From assembly GCA_019638595.1 (NCBI GenBank), contig JAHBTJ010000012.1, positions 124,001-188,000 on the forward strand: a DNA stretch of 64,000 bases, written 5' to 3'. The notes beneath the pieces are model-generated. The model did no database searches, had not been told where the DNA came from, and saw only the letters and a program-made list of their open reading frames with translations. The position numbers were made by a program, and so were the translations under genes. Shown here piece after piece: positions 30,418-39,138 of this stretch (position 1 is the stretch's first letter; every line of letters starts with the position of its first letter). Source of the stretch: Chitinophagaceae bacterium. GTDB taxonomy: Bacteria > Bacteroidota > Bacteroidia > Chitinophagales > Chitinophagaceae.

Positions 30418-30738
30418 CTCACCCCCGCCCGACTGAACGTCGTTCGGGCGGGCTCCGTCTCCCTTTCCTTGTCCCGAAGGTTCGGGAGAAAGGGAGCGGT
30501 ACTATAGAATAATTCCAAGCTGTATATCTTCCACATCAAGCCTCATCCTCTTATCCTTCTCCCATAGAGAAGGACGGTGCTATAGTACAAACCCAAACTT
30601 AATATCTACCACATCGTCTATAGAATAAAGCCGGGCTTTTCCACACTTTCACATTCTCAACCTCTACACTACATTTCATAAACCCTCTTTGAGCTTAGGC
30701 ACCCTCTTCCCAAAGGGAAGAGGGCCGGGGAGATGGGC
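30418..30738. repeat. REPIN-like element between the oxidoreductase gene and permease 8
   Basis: Two left arms. The first (30418-30500) carries nested palindromes around CCCGACTGAACGTCGTTCGGG and CCCGAAGGTTCGGG; the second is at 30540-30580. A type I spacer and a right arm (30698-30738) follow. The first 110 bp are almost the same as 33238-33350 on the other side of permease 8. Confidence 0.75.
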
Positions 30739-30740
30739 TG

Positions 30741-33161
30741 CTATTCCGCTCGCAATGCTTTCACCGGGTTTGCCAGCGCTGCGCTTCCGGCTCTTATACC
30801 CAGAATAATTAGTGAAATAACAATCATAATTAAACCGCTCAATAAAAATATCCACCAGCTTAAGCTCGTATGATAGGCAAAATTTTGCAACCAGTTATGG
30901 GTCTGCCACCATGCAATTGGAGTGGCGATAACAAATGCAATTACAATCAGCTTAACAAAATCAAGTGAAAGCAGGGAAACGATCTGTTGCACCGAAGCGC
31001 CTAACACTTTGCGTATACCTATTTCTTTTACCCGCTTATTGGTTATAAATATCACAAGCCCCAGCAGACCGAGACAGCTAATAAATATTGCCACCGCGGC
31101 AGACCATGTCAGCAATTTTGAAAGTTGCTGATCTTCTTTATAAAATTCTTCAACGGTTTTATCCAAAAAAGTATAGCTGAAATCCTCATCAGGATATATA
31201 TTCTTCCAGGCTTTTTCTATTTTGCTTATCGCGTTTGGCCAGGTAGCGGGATCAGGTTGTAAGGCAATATGCATCATATATGCCCATTGGGGAGCTGAAA
31301 AATATATGAGAGGGTTGATTGGGGTTCTTACTGATTGTATATTAAAATCGGCCATTACTCCAACAATGGGCTTGGGTGAGCCGTTATAGAAAGTCAAAAA
31401 ATGACCGATTGCTTCCGAAGGGGTTTTGAAACCAAGTTGCTTTGACAATGTTTCGTTAATAAGTAACTCGCTGGCAGTATCTGTAGGCAATATATTTCTG
31501 CCGGCAAGCAATTTAATATCATACACCCCTAAAAAAGCTGTATCTCCGCTCCTTGCATTGACCTTAATGGTCATATCCTTATTATTCTCCTTATAGGAAA
31601 TGATGTTCATTATTGCCCCGTTTGCAGCGGGAGACTGGCTACCAAAACTCAATTTTTGTATTTCGGGTATTTTAGCCAGGGCATCTTTCAATAAAAACTT
31701 TTTATTATCGGGATGATACCAGTCAAAAGGTGGAAAGAAATTAATAATGGCTTCTTTTCTAAACCCCATATTTTTTTGCAGGGAAAATCGTATTTGCTTA
31801 TCTACTACAAATACACCAATAACAAATACCTGGGCTATTACAAACTGTGATACAATTAAAATTTTGCGTAGCAATGCCCCTTGTGAAATATTATTACCCG
31901 AAGGCAGGCTGCTTTTTAACACCGCCACCGGCTTAAACCTTGTTAGTACAAATGCAGGATACAATCCGGCTACAACACTTACCATTATGGTCAGTACCAA
32001 TACAAACATCCATACCAGGGGCTGTTGCAGAAAATATTTAAATTGCAACCCTTCTGGAATAAATCCTTCAAACCCTTTCAATAATACAGGTATCAACAGC
32101 ACCGATAAAAACGTTGTAAATATGGTAAGCAAAAATGTTTCACATAAAAACTGAAAAACGATCTGCTTTTTTTTGCTGCCCAGTGTTTTTCTAATCCCTA
32201 TTTCCTTAGATCGCTCTGATGCATGAGCGGTAGACAGATTGATAAAATTAATAGAGCCCAATAGTAACAAGAAAACAGCTAATACTACCAGGCTACGCAT
32301 GGTTTCAGGGTTAGCCGGCCCCTCAAATACAGGATTCGTGTGTATATCGCTTAATGGCTGTAAGCGCCAGACATCTTTAGCATCCTCAGTTTTGTGTTCC
32401 CTGGTTATTTTTTTTAATTGTGCATTGATTTGTACAGCACCCGTGCCAGGCAGCAGTTTTATGATAGTCTGAAAATTTGAGACAGTAAAATCCCACTCCT
32501 CCCAATTAAAATACGCTTTCAAATTTCCGAGAGTAGCTGTAGGGAGAGAAATAAAAAGTTTTTTTTCAAAATCACTATTAGCTTCCAGGTCGTTTACAAC
32601 ACCGGTTACAGTTGTAGTGATCGTATCATTAAGAATAATTGTTTTACCTATTATATTTTCAGGCTGCAGCCCCGGGAAATATTGCTGCGCCCTGCTTTTG
32701 CTGACAATTATTGAATATGGATTATTTAAAGCAGTTTTTTTATTACCCGCCATCCATTCATGAGGGAATATTTTAAAATAGTCATTATTAGTAAACGCTA
32801 CATCTGTTTGCCCTTTAAACAATTTCGAAGCAGTATTGTCAGCTCCATTATTAACACTCACTTTAACCTCATCAGCATAGTTAAGTATCGGTGACACATT
32901 CTCTATACCCGAAAGGTTTTTTAACACGGTATGTAAAGGCACCGGTACGCCGCTATTATTCCATCCATCACCTTCCGTTACTATCCTGTATACTCTTTCT
33001 CTGTCAGGCACAAACCTGTCAAAACTGAAGTTATAATGTATCACCATAAAAATGATGAGCGATGCACTAATGCCTACAGAAAGCCCTAATACATTAATGG
33101 CAGAAGTAACCTTGTTTTTGACAAGAGAGCGCCAGGCTGTTTTGAAATAGTTTTTGAACAT
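30741..33161 (-). CDS. MacB/FtsX-family ABC permease, array member 8
   Basis: 806 residues, start MFKNYFKTAWRSLVKNK. Coupling loops KEIGIRKTLGS and KEIGIRKVLGA, TM4 end GLYPA, TM7-TM8 with PIAWWQTHNWLQNFAYHTSL. By eye the first periplasmic domain is nearest to member 9 (PLHTVLKNLSGIENVSPIL against PLYKGIREEIPGIANVVPVF), as is the second (NINPLIYFSAPQWAYMM type, TASELLINETLSKQLGF). It is flanked on both sides by closely similar REPIN blocks in direct orientation, so it could be lost or amplified by recombination. Confidence 0.93.
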   Translation of the reverse strand: MFKNYFKTAWRSLVKNKVTSAINVLGLSVGISASLIIFMVIHYNFSFDRFVPDRERVYRIVTEGDGWNNSGVPVPLHTVLKNLSGIENVSPILNYADEVKVSVNNGADNTASKLFKGQTDVAFTNNDYFKIFPHEWMAGNKKTALNNPYSIIVSKSRAQQYFPGLQPENIIGKTIILNDTITTTVTGVVNDLEANSDFEKKLFISLPTATLGNLKAYFNWEEWDFTVSNFQTIIKLLPGTGAVQINAQLKKITREHKTEDAKDVWRLQPLSDIHTNPVFEGPANPETMRSLVVLAVFLLLLGSINFINLSTAHASERSKEIGIRKTLGSKKKQIVFQFLCETFLLTIFTTFLSVLLIPVLLKGFEGFIPEGLQFKYFLQQPLVWMFVLVLTIMVSVVAGLYPAFVLTRFKPVAVLKSSLPSGNNISQGALLRKILIVSQFVIAQVFVIGVFVVDKQIRFSLQKNMGFRKEAIINFFPPFDWYHPDNKKFLLKDALAKIPEIQKLSFGSQSPAANGAIMNIISYKENNKDMTIKVNARSGDTAFLGVYDIKLLAGRNILPTDTASELLINETLSKQLGFKTPSEAIGHFLTFYNGSPKPIVGVMADFNIQSVRTPINPLIYFSAPQWAYMMHIALQPDPATWPNAISKIEKAWKNIYPDEDFSYTFLDKTVEEFYKEDQQLSKLLTWSAAVAIFISCLGLLGLVIFITNKRVKEIGIRKVLGASVQQIVSLLSLDFVKLIVIAFVIATPIAWWQTHNWLQNFAYHTSLSWWIFLLSGLIMIVISLIILGIRAGSAALANPVKALRAE

Positions 33162-33206
33162 AATTGTTGGCTTTGTGCTGTCAGCTATGGGCTTTCAGCC
33201 ATCAGT
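33162..33206 (-). repeat. Heptad-repeat leader of permease 8
   Basis: Six heptads on the minus strand (CTGATGG, CTGAAAG, CCCATAG, CTGACAG, CACAAAG, CCAACAA) run to two nt before the ATG. Confidence 0.65.
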
Positions 33207-33237
33207 GATTATTACATTTACGCATCTTCAAATTTTA

Positions 33238-33578
33238 GCTTCACCCCCGCCCGACTGAACGTCGTTCGGGCGGGCTCCGTCTCCCTCTCCTTGTCCCGAA
33301 GGTTCGGGAGAGAGGAAGCGGTACTATAGAATACGTCCAAGCTGTATATCTTCCACTTCAAGCCTCACCCTCTTTTCCCTCTCCTCGCGGAGAGGGACGG
33401 TACTGCCGAATATCCCCAAACTTTCTATTCTTCCACATCATCTACAAAACATATCCAAACAAGCTTTTCCATATTATCACGTTCTTTTAATTCTCAAGGT
33501 TTCCGCTCTCACCATTTTTCAAACTGTTAAGAGTTTAGGCACCCTCTTCCCTTTGGGAAGAGGGCCGGGGAGATGGGC
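33238..33578. repeat. REPIN-like element between permeases 8 and 9
   Basis: Two left arms, the first with nested palindromes, a type II spacer, and a right arm with CCTCTTCCCTTTGGGAAGAGG. Bases 33387-33570 are identical by eye to 44297-44480, a 184-bp match spanning part of the second left arm, the whole spacer and most of the right arm. Confidence 0.8.
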
Positions 33579-33580
33579 TG

Positions 33581-36061
33581 CTATTCCGCTCGCAACGACT
33601 TCACCGGGTTTGCCATCGCTGCCTTAATTGCCTGGAAGCTTACTGTTATCAATGCAATTACTATCGCTGCCAGTCCTGCTAAAGCAAACATCCACCAGTG
33701 TATGTCAATTTTATAAGCAAAATCCTGCAGCCATTTATTCATTGCCCACCATGCTACAGGCGTGGAAATGAGCATGGCCAGTAATATTAAAGCGGTATGT
33801 TCTTTTGAAAACATAGCGATGATAGATGAAACAGAAGCCCCCAACACCTTCCTGATGCCGATTTCCTTTGTGCGTTGGAAAGCCGTCAGTGCCGCTAACC
33901 CGAACAATCCCAGGCAACTGATCAATATAGTAATGATCGTGGAAAGGTCAATCAGCTTTCCTATCTGTCTTTCCTGCATGTACATTTTTTCAATCGTTTC
34001 GTCATAAAAGCTGAAATGAAAACTTTCGGCAGGGTAAAAGTGATACCATTCTTTTTCAACTGCTTTCAGCGTGCGCTGCCATTGCGCAGGATTATGGCTA
34101 TTGAGCTTTATATTGAATGTAAGCAGGTTGTTTTTACTGTTAGAAATAGCCAGCGGTTTAATCTGCGTATAAAAATCTTCTGTGTTAAAATCCTTTATTA
34201 CGCCTGTAACAGGTAATTTAGCATAGCCTAACTGCCCGATCATTTTACCTACCGCATCCTGTGGATTGCTAAAACCAAATGCTTTTGCTGCCGACTCATT
34301 GATAAGATATTCACTTACCGTATCTGATGCACGAAGATTACTGCCGGCGAGTAATTGTATCCGGTATAAATTAAGATAAGAAGTATCACACCACTTTTTA
34401 TAGGTCTGTATCCTTACCGGTTCCTTTCCGTCTGCTTCATACACAAAAGGGCTGGAAGAATAAACAGGTGATAAAGGCGCTGAGCCAAGCGCTACCTTTT
34501 CAATACCCGGTTCATTTTGTAACCGGCTCAGCAGTGTAAATTGTTTACCCTTATATTTTTCATCATTTCCATATTTCCAGGGAATGTTTACCAGCACCAC
34601 AGCATCTTTATTAAAGCCCATGTCTGCATTCAGCGTATAACGCAACTGGGAACCTACGATGATGGAACTGGTGATGAGCACCAACGCAATAATAAATTGA
34701 AATACGATAAGCGCTTTTTGCAGGCCGAATCGCTGGCGGTGCGTTTGGGCAACCGAAAAATTTTTAAATACATTGACCGCTTTCAGTTTAGTGATCAGCC
34801 AACCTGGATATATGCCCGCCAGGATAGTGATGATAATAGCAAGCAATAGCATGAACAGCATTGCTTCCATTATAGAGCCATATAGTGTTACGCCCTCAGG
34901 AATAATGTCTTTCAAAATCCCAAAACCAACGTTACTTAATGCAACAGATAGCAGGCAGGCAAGGACAGTAGTCGAAAAAGTTTCAAAAAGGAACTGATTG
35001 ATCAACTGGTTGCGGCTGCTCCCCAATGTCTTCCGGACACCGATCTCCTTGCCTCTTTTCGGTATCTGTGCAGCGCTCATATTAATATAATTGATGCAAG
35101 CGAGCAATAACAGGAAAAAGGCAATGCCGCCTAATCCGTACATCACGGGTTTACTGGTTTTGGTTACACCGTATTCCTCTGCATCTGTAGCAAAGTGGAC
35201 ATCCTGTACCGGCAGCAGCTCATAGCTTTTGGACATTTTCATCGCTCTCCCAAGTAGCTTCGCAGTAGCTTTTTCCATACATACTTCAAAGTCCTGCCAT
35301 TTCCTGGCATGGAGCGCATTGATCTGCTCAAGTACCACAGATGCTTTGGTAGCGTTGTTTAATTGTATAAATAATTGATCACTGCCATTGGTATTGGTCC
35401 ATTCTCCTGGCTGAAATTCTTTTTTAGGTAGCGATACAAATTCTTTATAGGTAAACTGTGAGGGTGTGGCATAATCGGCAACGATACCGGTAACTGTGCG
35501 GATTACCGTATCAGACCACTCATAATACACAATGGTTTTATTGAGTATATCTTCCGGGTGCTGACCGGGAAAATATTCCCGTGCCCTGCTTTCCGTAAGC
35601 ACCACATTACCGGGGCTGTTTAATGCATTCGCCCTGCTGCCGGCAATCCACTGATAAGGCAGCATATTAAAATAGGATGCATCGGTTGCGATAATATTAT
35701 CAGGGTCTTCTTTAGTAAAATTTTTACCGGGGCTTTTTATTTCAATGCTGCTCACTCCTTTTTTGAAAACAGGAACTACATTAGCTATGCCCGGAATTTC
35801 TTCTCTTATACCTTTATACAGCGGTGCGGCAACCCCGCTGCTTTTAGTATTTTTCTTTTCCGGAGAATCAAAGGCGGTAATTACCTTGTACGTATTTTCG
35901 TTGTTGGGTAAGGAACGGTCATAACTAAATTCATAGCTTACAATACGGTAAATGATCCAGCAGGCGCTGATACTTACAGCCAGCCCGAAAATATTCAGTA
36001 CGGTAAACAGGCGATGCCGCCACAAATGGCGCCACGCGGTTTTGAAATAGTTTTTGAACAT
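33581..36061 (-). CDS. MacB/FtsX-family ABC permease, array member 9
   Basis: 826 residues, the longest member; start MFKNYFKTAWRHLWRHR. The additional length is in the first periplasmic domain and just before TM2 (MEKATAKLLGRAMKMSKSYE). Coupling loops KEIGVRKTLGS and KEIGIRKVLGA; TM4 ends GIYPG (Gly for Ala). The second half has VSEYLINESAAKAFGF. The 3' end (CTGCTATTCCGCTCGCAA on the plus strand) matches that of member 8. Tail ANPVKSLRAE. Confidence 0.93.
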   Translation of the reverse strand: MFKNYFKTAWRHLWRHRLFTVLNIFGLAVSISACWIIYRIVSYEFSYDRSLPNNENTYKVITAFDSPEKKNTKSSGVAAPLYKGIREEIPGIANVVPVFKKGVSSIEIKSPGKNFTKEDPDNIIATDASYFNMLPYQWIAGSRANALNSPGNVVLTESRAREYFPGQHPEDILNKTIVYYEWSDTVIRTVTGIVADYATPSQFTYKEFVSLPKKEFQPGEWTNTNGSDQLFIQLNNATKASVVLEQINALHARKWQDFEVCMEKATAKLLGRAMKMSKSYELLPVQDVHFATDAEEYGVTKTSKPVMYGLGGIAFFLLLLACINYINMSAAQIPKRGKEIGVRKTLGSSRNQLINQFLFETFSTTVLACLLSVALSNVGFGILKDIIPEGVTLYGSIMEAMLFMLLLAIIITILAGIYPGWLITKLKAVNVFKNFSVAQTHRQRFGLQKALIVFQFIIALVLITSSIIVGSQLRYTLNADMGFNKDAVVLVNIPWKYGNDEKYKGKQFTLLSRLQNEPGIEKVALGSAPLSPVYSSSPFVYEADGKEPVRIQTYKKWCDTSYLNLYRIQLLAGSNLRASDTVSEYLINESAAKAFGFSNPQDAVGKMIGQLGYAKLPVTGVIKDFNTEDFYTQIKPLAISNSKNNLLTFNIKLNSHNPAQWQRTLKAVEKEWYHFYPAESFHFSFYDETIEKMYMQERQIGKLIDLSTIITILISCLGLFGLAALTAFQRTKEIGIRKVLGASVSSIIAMFSKEHTALILLAMLISTPVAWWAMNKWLQDFAYKIDIHWWMFALAGLAAIVIALITVSFQAIKAAMANPVKSLRAE

Positions 36062-36114
36062 AATTGTGGGCTTTGAGCTGCCGGATTCAGTTGTCAGCCT
36101 TGAGCTGCCGGCAA
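36062..36114 (-). repeat. Heptad-repeat leader of permease 9
   Basis: Units GCCGGCA, GCTCAAG, GCTGACA, ACTGAAT, a 6-nt unit, GCTCAAA and GCCCACA run to three nt before the ATG. One register slip is visible in the middle. Confidence 0.6.
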
Positions 36115-36137
36115 TTATTAATATTTGTACATTTTTA

Positions 36138-36470
36138 GCCTCATCCTCTTTCCTTCTCCTCGCGGAGAAGAACGGTACTGTAGAATAATTCCAAGCTGTA
36201 TCGCTACCAACTTCAAGCCTATCTCTCCTTCTCTCTTTCCAAAGGAAAGAGAGCGGTGCTATAGAATATTTCTAAACTTTTTGTTCTTCCACATCATCTT
36301 TTGAATATTGCCAAACAAGACGTTTAGTATCCGCTCACACTTTTTATTCTCAACCTCCCCCCACTGCATTTCATCAACCGGATATGAGTTTAGGCACCCC
36401 TCTCTCCCGCACGTGCGAGACGTGGAGAGGCCCACCCGGATAACCGGTCGGACGGGAGTCGGGGGTGAGG
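36138..36470. repeat. REPIN-like element between permeases 9 and 10
   Basis: Two left arms (36138-36180 and 36217-36262), a type I spacer, and a right arm (36394-36470) expanded by two inserts: CCCGCACGTGCGAG within the hairpin and a second palindromic stretch around ACCGGTCGG. It ends GGGGGTGAGGGCT at the stop of permease 10. Confidence 0.72.
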
Positions 36471-36471
36471 G

Positions 36472-38826
36472 CTATTCGCTCCGCAATGCTTTCACCGGGT
36501 TGGCATTTGCTGCTTTTATTGTTTGCAGGCTGATGGCGATCAATGTAATGACCAATACCAGCATTCCTGAGATCAGGAATATACCGGCTGTTATATTCAC
36601 CCTGTATGTATAGTTTTGCAGCCAGCTATTCATCATCCACCACGATACAGGGAATGCGATCAGCAAGGCTATGCCGATCAGCTTCAGAAAATCTTTGGAC
36701 AGCATGGCAGTGATACCCGCAGATGATGCTCCGATCACTTTCCGGATACCGATCTCCTTCTTTCTTTTTTGTGCGGTAAACGCAGCCAGTCCAAACAGCC
36801 CCAGACAGGAAATAATAATAGCCAGGCCTGCAAAATAACCGGAGAGGGTTGCTGTACGGGTTTCCGTTTCATATTGCTTCTGGTAGGCTTCATCCAGAAA
36901 ATTGAAGGTGAAAGGAAAACCGGGGTTATACTGTTTATAAAGATTTTCTATTGCGGCAAGGGTTTGCTGCTGGTTCTCCTGTTGAATACGGGCTACAATG
37001 GTACCCTCTCCTTTTTGAAGGTGCATAAAGGAAGGTTTTATGGGTTCATGCATGGATTCAAAATGAAAATCGCTCACCACACCGATGACCTGGCGGTTGA
37101 TGCCATGAAATTTTACAATAGTACCAACAGGATCTTTAAGACCCATCACTTTAGCAGCGGCCTCGTTGATAATAATATTAAGCGAGTCCGTGCCAAAATC
37201 CCTTGAAAAGTCTCTCCCTGATTTCATCTGCATATCCATTGTTTTAATAAAATTGTGGCTCACTCCAAATACTTCAAAATACTGCTCCCTGTTTGGATCC
37301 TTTCCGGGCCAGTCCAGCCCATCGCTGTATTTACGGCCGACAATGTTGTGGAAAGTGTAAGCGGCGTTTACTACACCAGAAACCTGCTGCATTTCAGCTA
37401 AAAAAGCTTCCTGGTTCTGCTGGATGCGCCCTTCGGCGGTAAGACGCACGATATTCTCTTTATTATATCCAAGATTTATACTCCGGATGTATTGTACCTG
37501 CCGGTATATAACCGTTACCGCCACGATCAATATAGTGGACAGCGCGAACTGGAAAACGACCAGGCCTTTTCTTGATAACAACTCGGCAGTGGAAGTGCTC
37601 AGCTTACCTCTTAATATTGCCAGCGGGTTGAAGCCTGAAATGTACAAAGCCGGGTAGCTGCCGGCCAGGAAACCCGTAATTAATGCAATAGCCGCAACAG
37701 CCGCAGCCATCTGCCAGGTGAAATGCAGCACAATGGATTTGCCGGTGAGCTGGTTGAACTCGGGTAACAAAACGACCGCAAGCCCTGATGCAATGACCAT
37801 AGCCAATACCGTTAAAAGGAATGACTCCGTCAGGAACTGCCATATCAACTGGCTTCTTTTTGCTCCTACTACTTTTTTTATACCGACTTCCTTAAGCCTG
37901 CGGGCAGCTTTTGCTGTGGAAAGATTCATAAAGTTGATACAGGCGATCACAAGGACAAAAACCGCCAATGCTATAAACAGGTTCACATATTGAATCCTTT
38001 CGCCTGCCCGGGCACTGTCACCCCCGCTATTATACAGGTAGCCATCGGAAAATTTTGCTGCAACCACCTTCCTGGTCGTGTCGCCGGTATTGGTGGTTAT
38101 AACGTTTTCTACTTTTTTATTGAAAGTGTTGATGTCTGTTCCCTTTTTCAACAATACAAAATTCCGGGGACCCGAACCGTTCCAATGTGTTACCCATTCC
38201 TTAACACTCTTGAAATAGTCGAACGACAGCACAAAGTCAAACTGCTGGGAAGAATTAGCGGGCATTTTTTTGAATACACCGGATACATAAAAGGTGGTGT
38301 CCTGGTCAAAGCGTACCGGCTTGCCCATTATGTTTTCGGTAGTTCCAAACAGCTTTGTGGCCAGCTCATCGGAGAGTACGATGGCGCTCCGGGTGGCAAG
38401 CATACTGTTTTTGTCTCCTTCCAGCAGGGGAAAGGAAAAGATATTAAAATAGTCTTTCTCCGCGTACTGCCCCTGGGCTTTGATGTTTTTGTCGTTAACC
38501 GACAGCGTATTTTGCGGGAACCAGAATGCAGGCGCCACGGCAGCAGTATATTCCGCTTCCGGTAGGGCTTGTTTGACGGCTTCGCTTAGCCTGCCGGACG
38601 ATTCATGCGAATAGAATACTTCGCCGTCAACACTTCTTCGTTCCATCAACCTGTACAGCCGTTCATCGTTTGCAAAGAACCGGTCAAAGCTCATTTCATC
38701 GCTCACCCATAAAAAGATGAGCAGGGAGCACGCCAGTCCGGCGGACAGTCCAAATACATTCAGTGCAGTAAACTGCCTATCCTTTAACAAGCTCCGCCAG
38801 GCGATCTTGAGATAATTTTTAAACAT
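36472..38826 (-). CDS. MacB/FtsX-family ABC permease, array member 10
   Basis: 784 residues from ATG 38826 (MFKNYLKIAWRSLLKDR), the shortest member. A TTG three codons upstream is not preferred. Coupling loops KEVGIKKVVGA and KEIGIRKVIGA, TM4 end GSYPA. TM7 has PVSWWMMNSWLQNYTYRVN. The loop after TM5 (YNKENIVRLTAEGRIQQNQEAF) is compact, which explains the short length. By eye it resembles members 15 and 17 in the second half. Tail ANPVKALRSE. The leader is shared with member 19. Confidence 0.93.
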   Translation of the reverse strand: MFKNYLKIAWRSLLKDRQFTALNVFGLSAGLACSLLIFLWVSDEMSFDRFFANDERLYRLMERRSVDGEVFYSHESSGRLSEAVKQALPEAEYTAAVAPAFWFPQNTLSVNDKNIKAQGQYAEKDYFNIFSFPLLEGDKNSMLATRSAIVLSDELATKLFGTTENIMGKPVRFDQDTTFYVSGVFKKMPANSSQQFDFVLSFDYFKSVKEWVTHWNGSGPRNFVLLKKGTDINTFNKKVENVITTNTGDTTRKVVAAKFSDGYLYNSGGDSARAGERIQYVNLFIALAVFVLVIACINFMNLSTAKAARRLKEVGIKKVVGAKRSQLIWQFLTESFLLTVLAMVIASGLAVVLLPEFNQLTGKSIVLHFTWQMAAAVAAIALITGFLAGSYPALYISGFNPLAILRGKLSTSTAELLSRKGLVVFQFALSTILIVAVTVIYRQVQYIRSINLGYNKENIVRLTAEGRIQQNQEAFLAEMQQVSGVVNAAYTFHNIVGRKYSDGLDWPGKDPNREQYFEVFGVSHNFIKTMDMQMKSGRDFSRDFGTDSLNIIINEAAAKVMGLKDPVGTIVKFHGINRQVIGVVSDFHFESMHEPIKPSFMHLQKGEGTIVARIQQENQQQTLAAIENLYKQYNPGFPFTFNFLDEAYQKQYETETRTATLSGYFAGLAIIISCLGLFGLAAFTAQKRKKEIGIRKVIGASSAGITAMLSKDFLKLIGIALLIAFPVSWWMMNSWLQNYTYRVNITAGIFLISGMLVLVITLIAISLQTIKAANANPVKALRSE

Positions 38827-38852
38827 AAAATGCAATTATTGATTTACGATTT
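38827..38852 (-). repeat. Heptad-periodic leader of permease 10
   Basis: AAATCGT, AAATCAA, TAATTGC then ATTTT before ATG; near copy of the leader of permease 19. Confidence 0.5.
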
Positions 38853-39136
38853 TAGCCTCTCTCCTTCTCCCTCTCCAAAGGTCCCGAACGTTCGGGGGGA
38901 GAGCGGTGCAAGCCTATCCCTCCGTCTCCCTTTCCCATGGAAAGGAAGCGGTGCTGTAGAATAAATCCAAACGACGTATCTACCACATCACCTATAAAAT
39001 AAATCCAGGCTTTACATTTTCACATTTCCGTATTCTCAACCTCCCCTCATTACATTTCATCAACCTCTTTGAACTTAGGCACCCTCTTCCTTTTGGGAAG
39101 AGGGCCGGGGCGTGCCCGCCGAAGGAGGGTGATGGG
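38853..39136. repeat. REPIN-like element between permeases 10 and 11
   Basis: Two left arms (the first interrupted by CCCGAACGTTCGGG), a type I spacer, and a right arm (39077-39136) with the extended CGTGCCCGCCGAAGGAGGG tail. Closely similar to 47170-47331. Confidence 0.72.
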
Positions 39137-39138
39137 CT

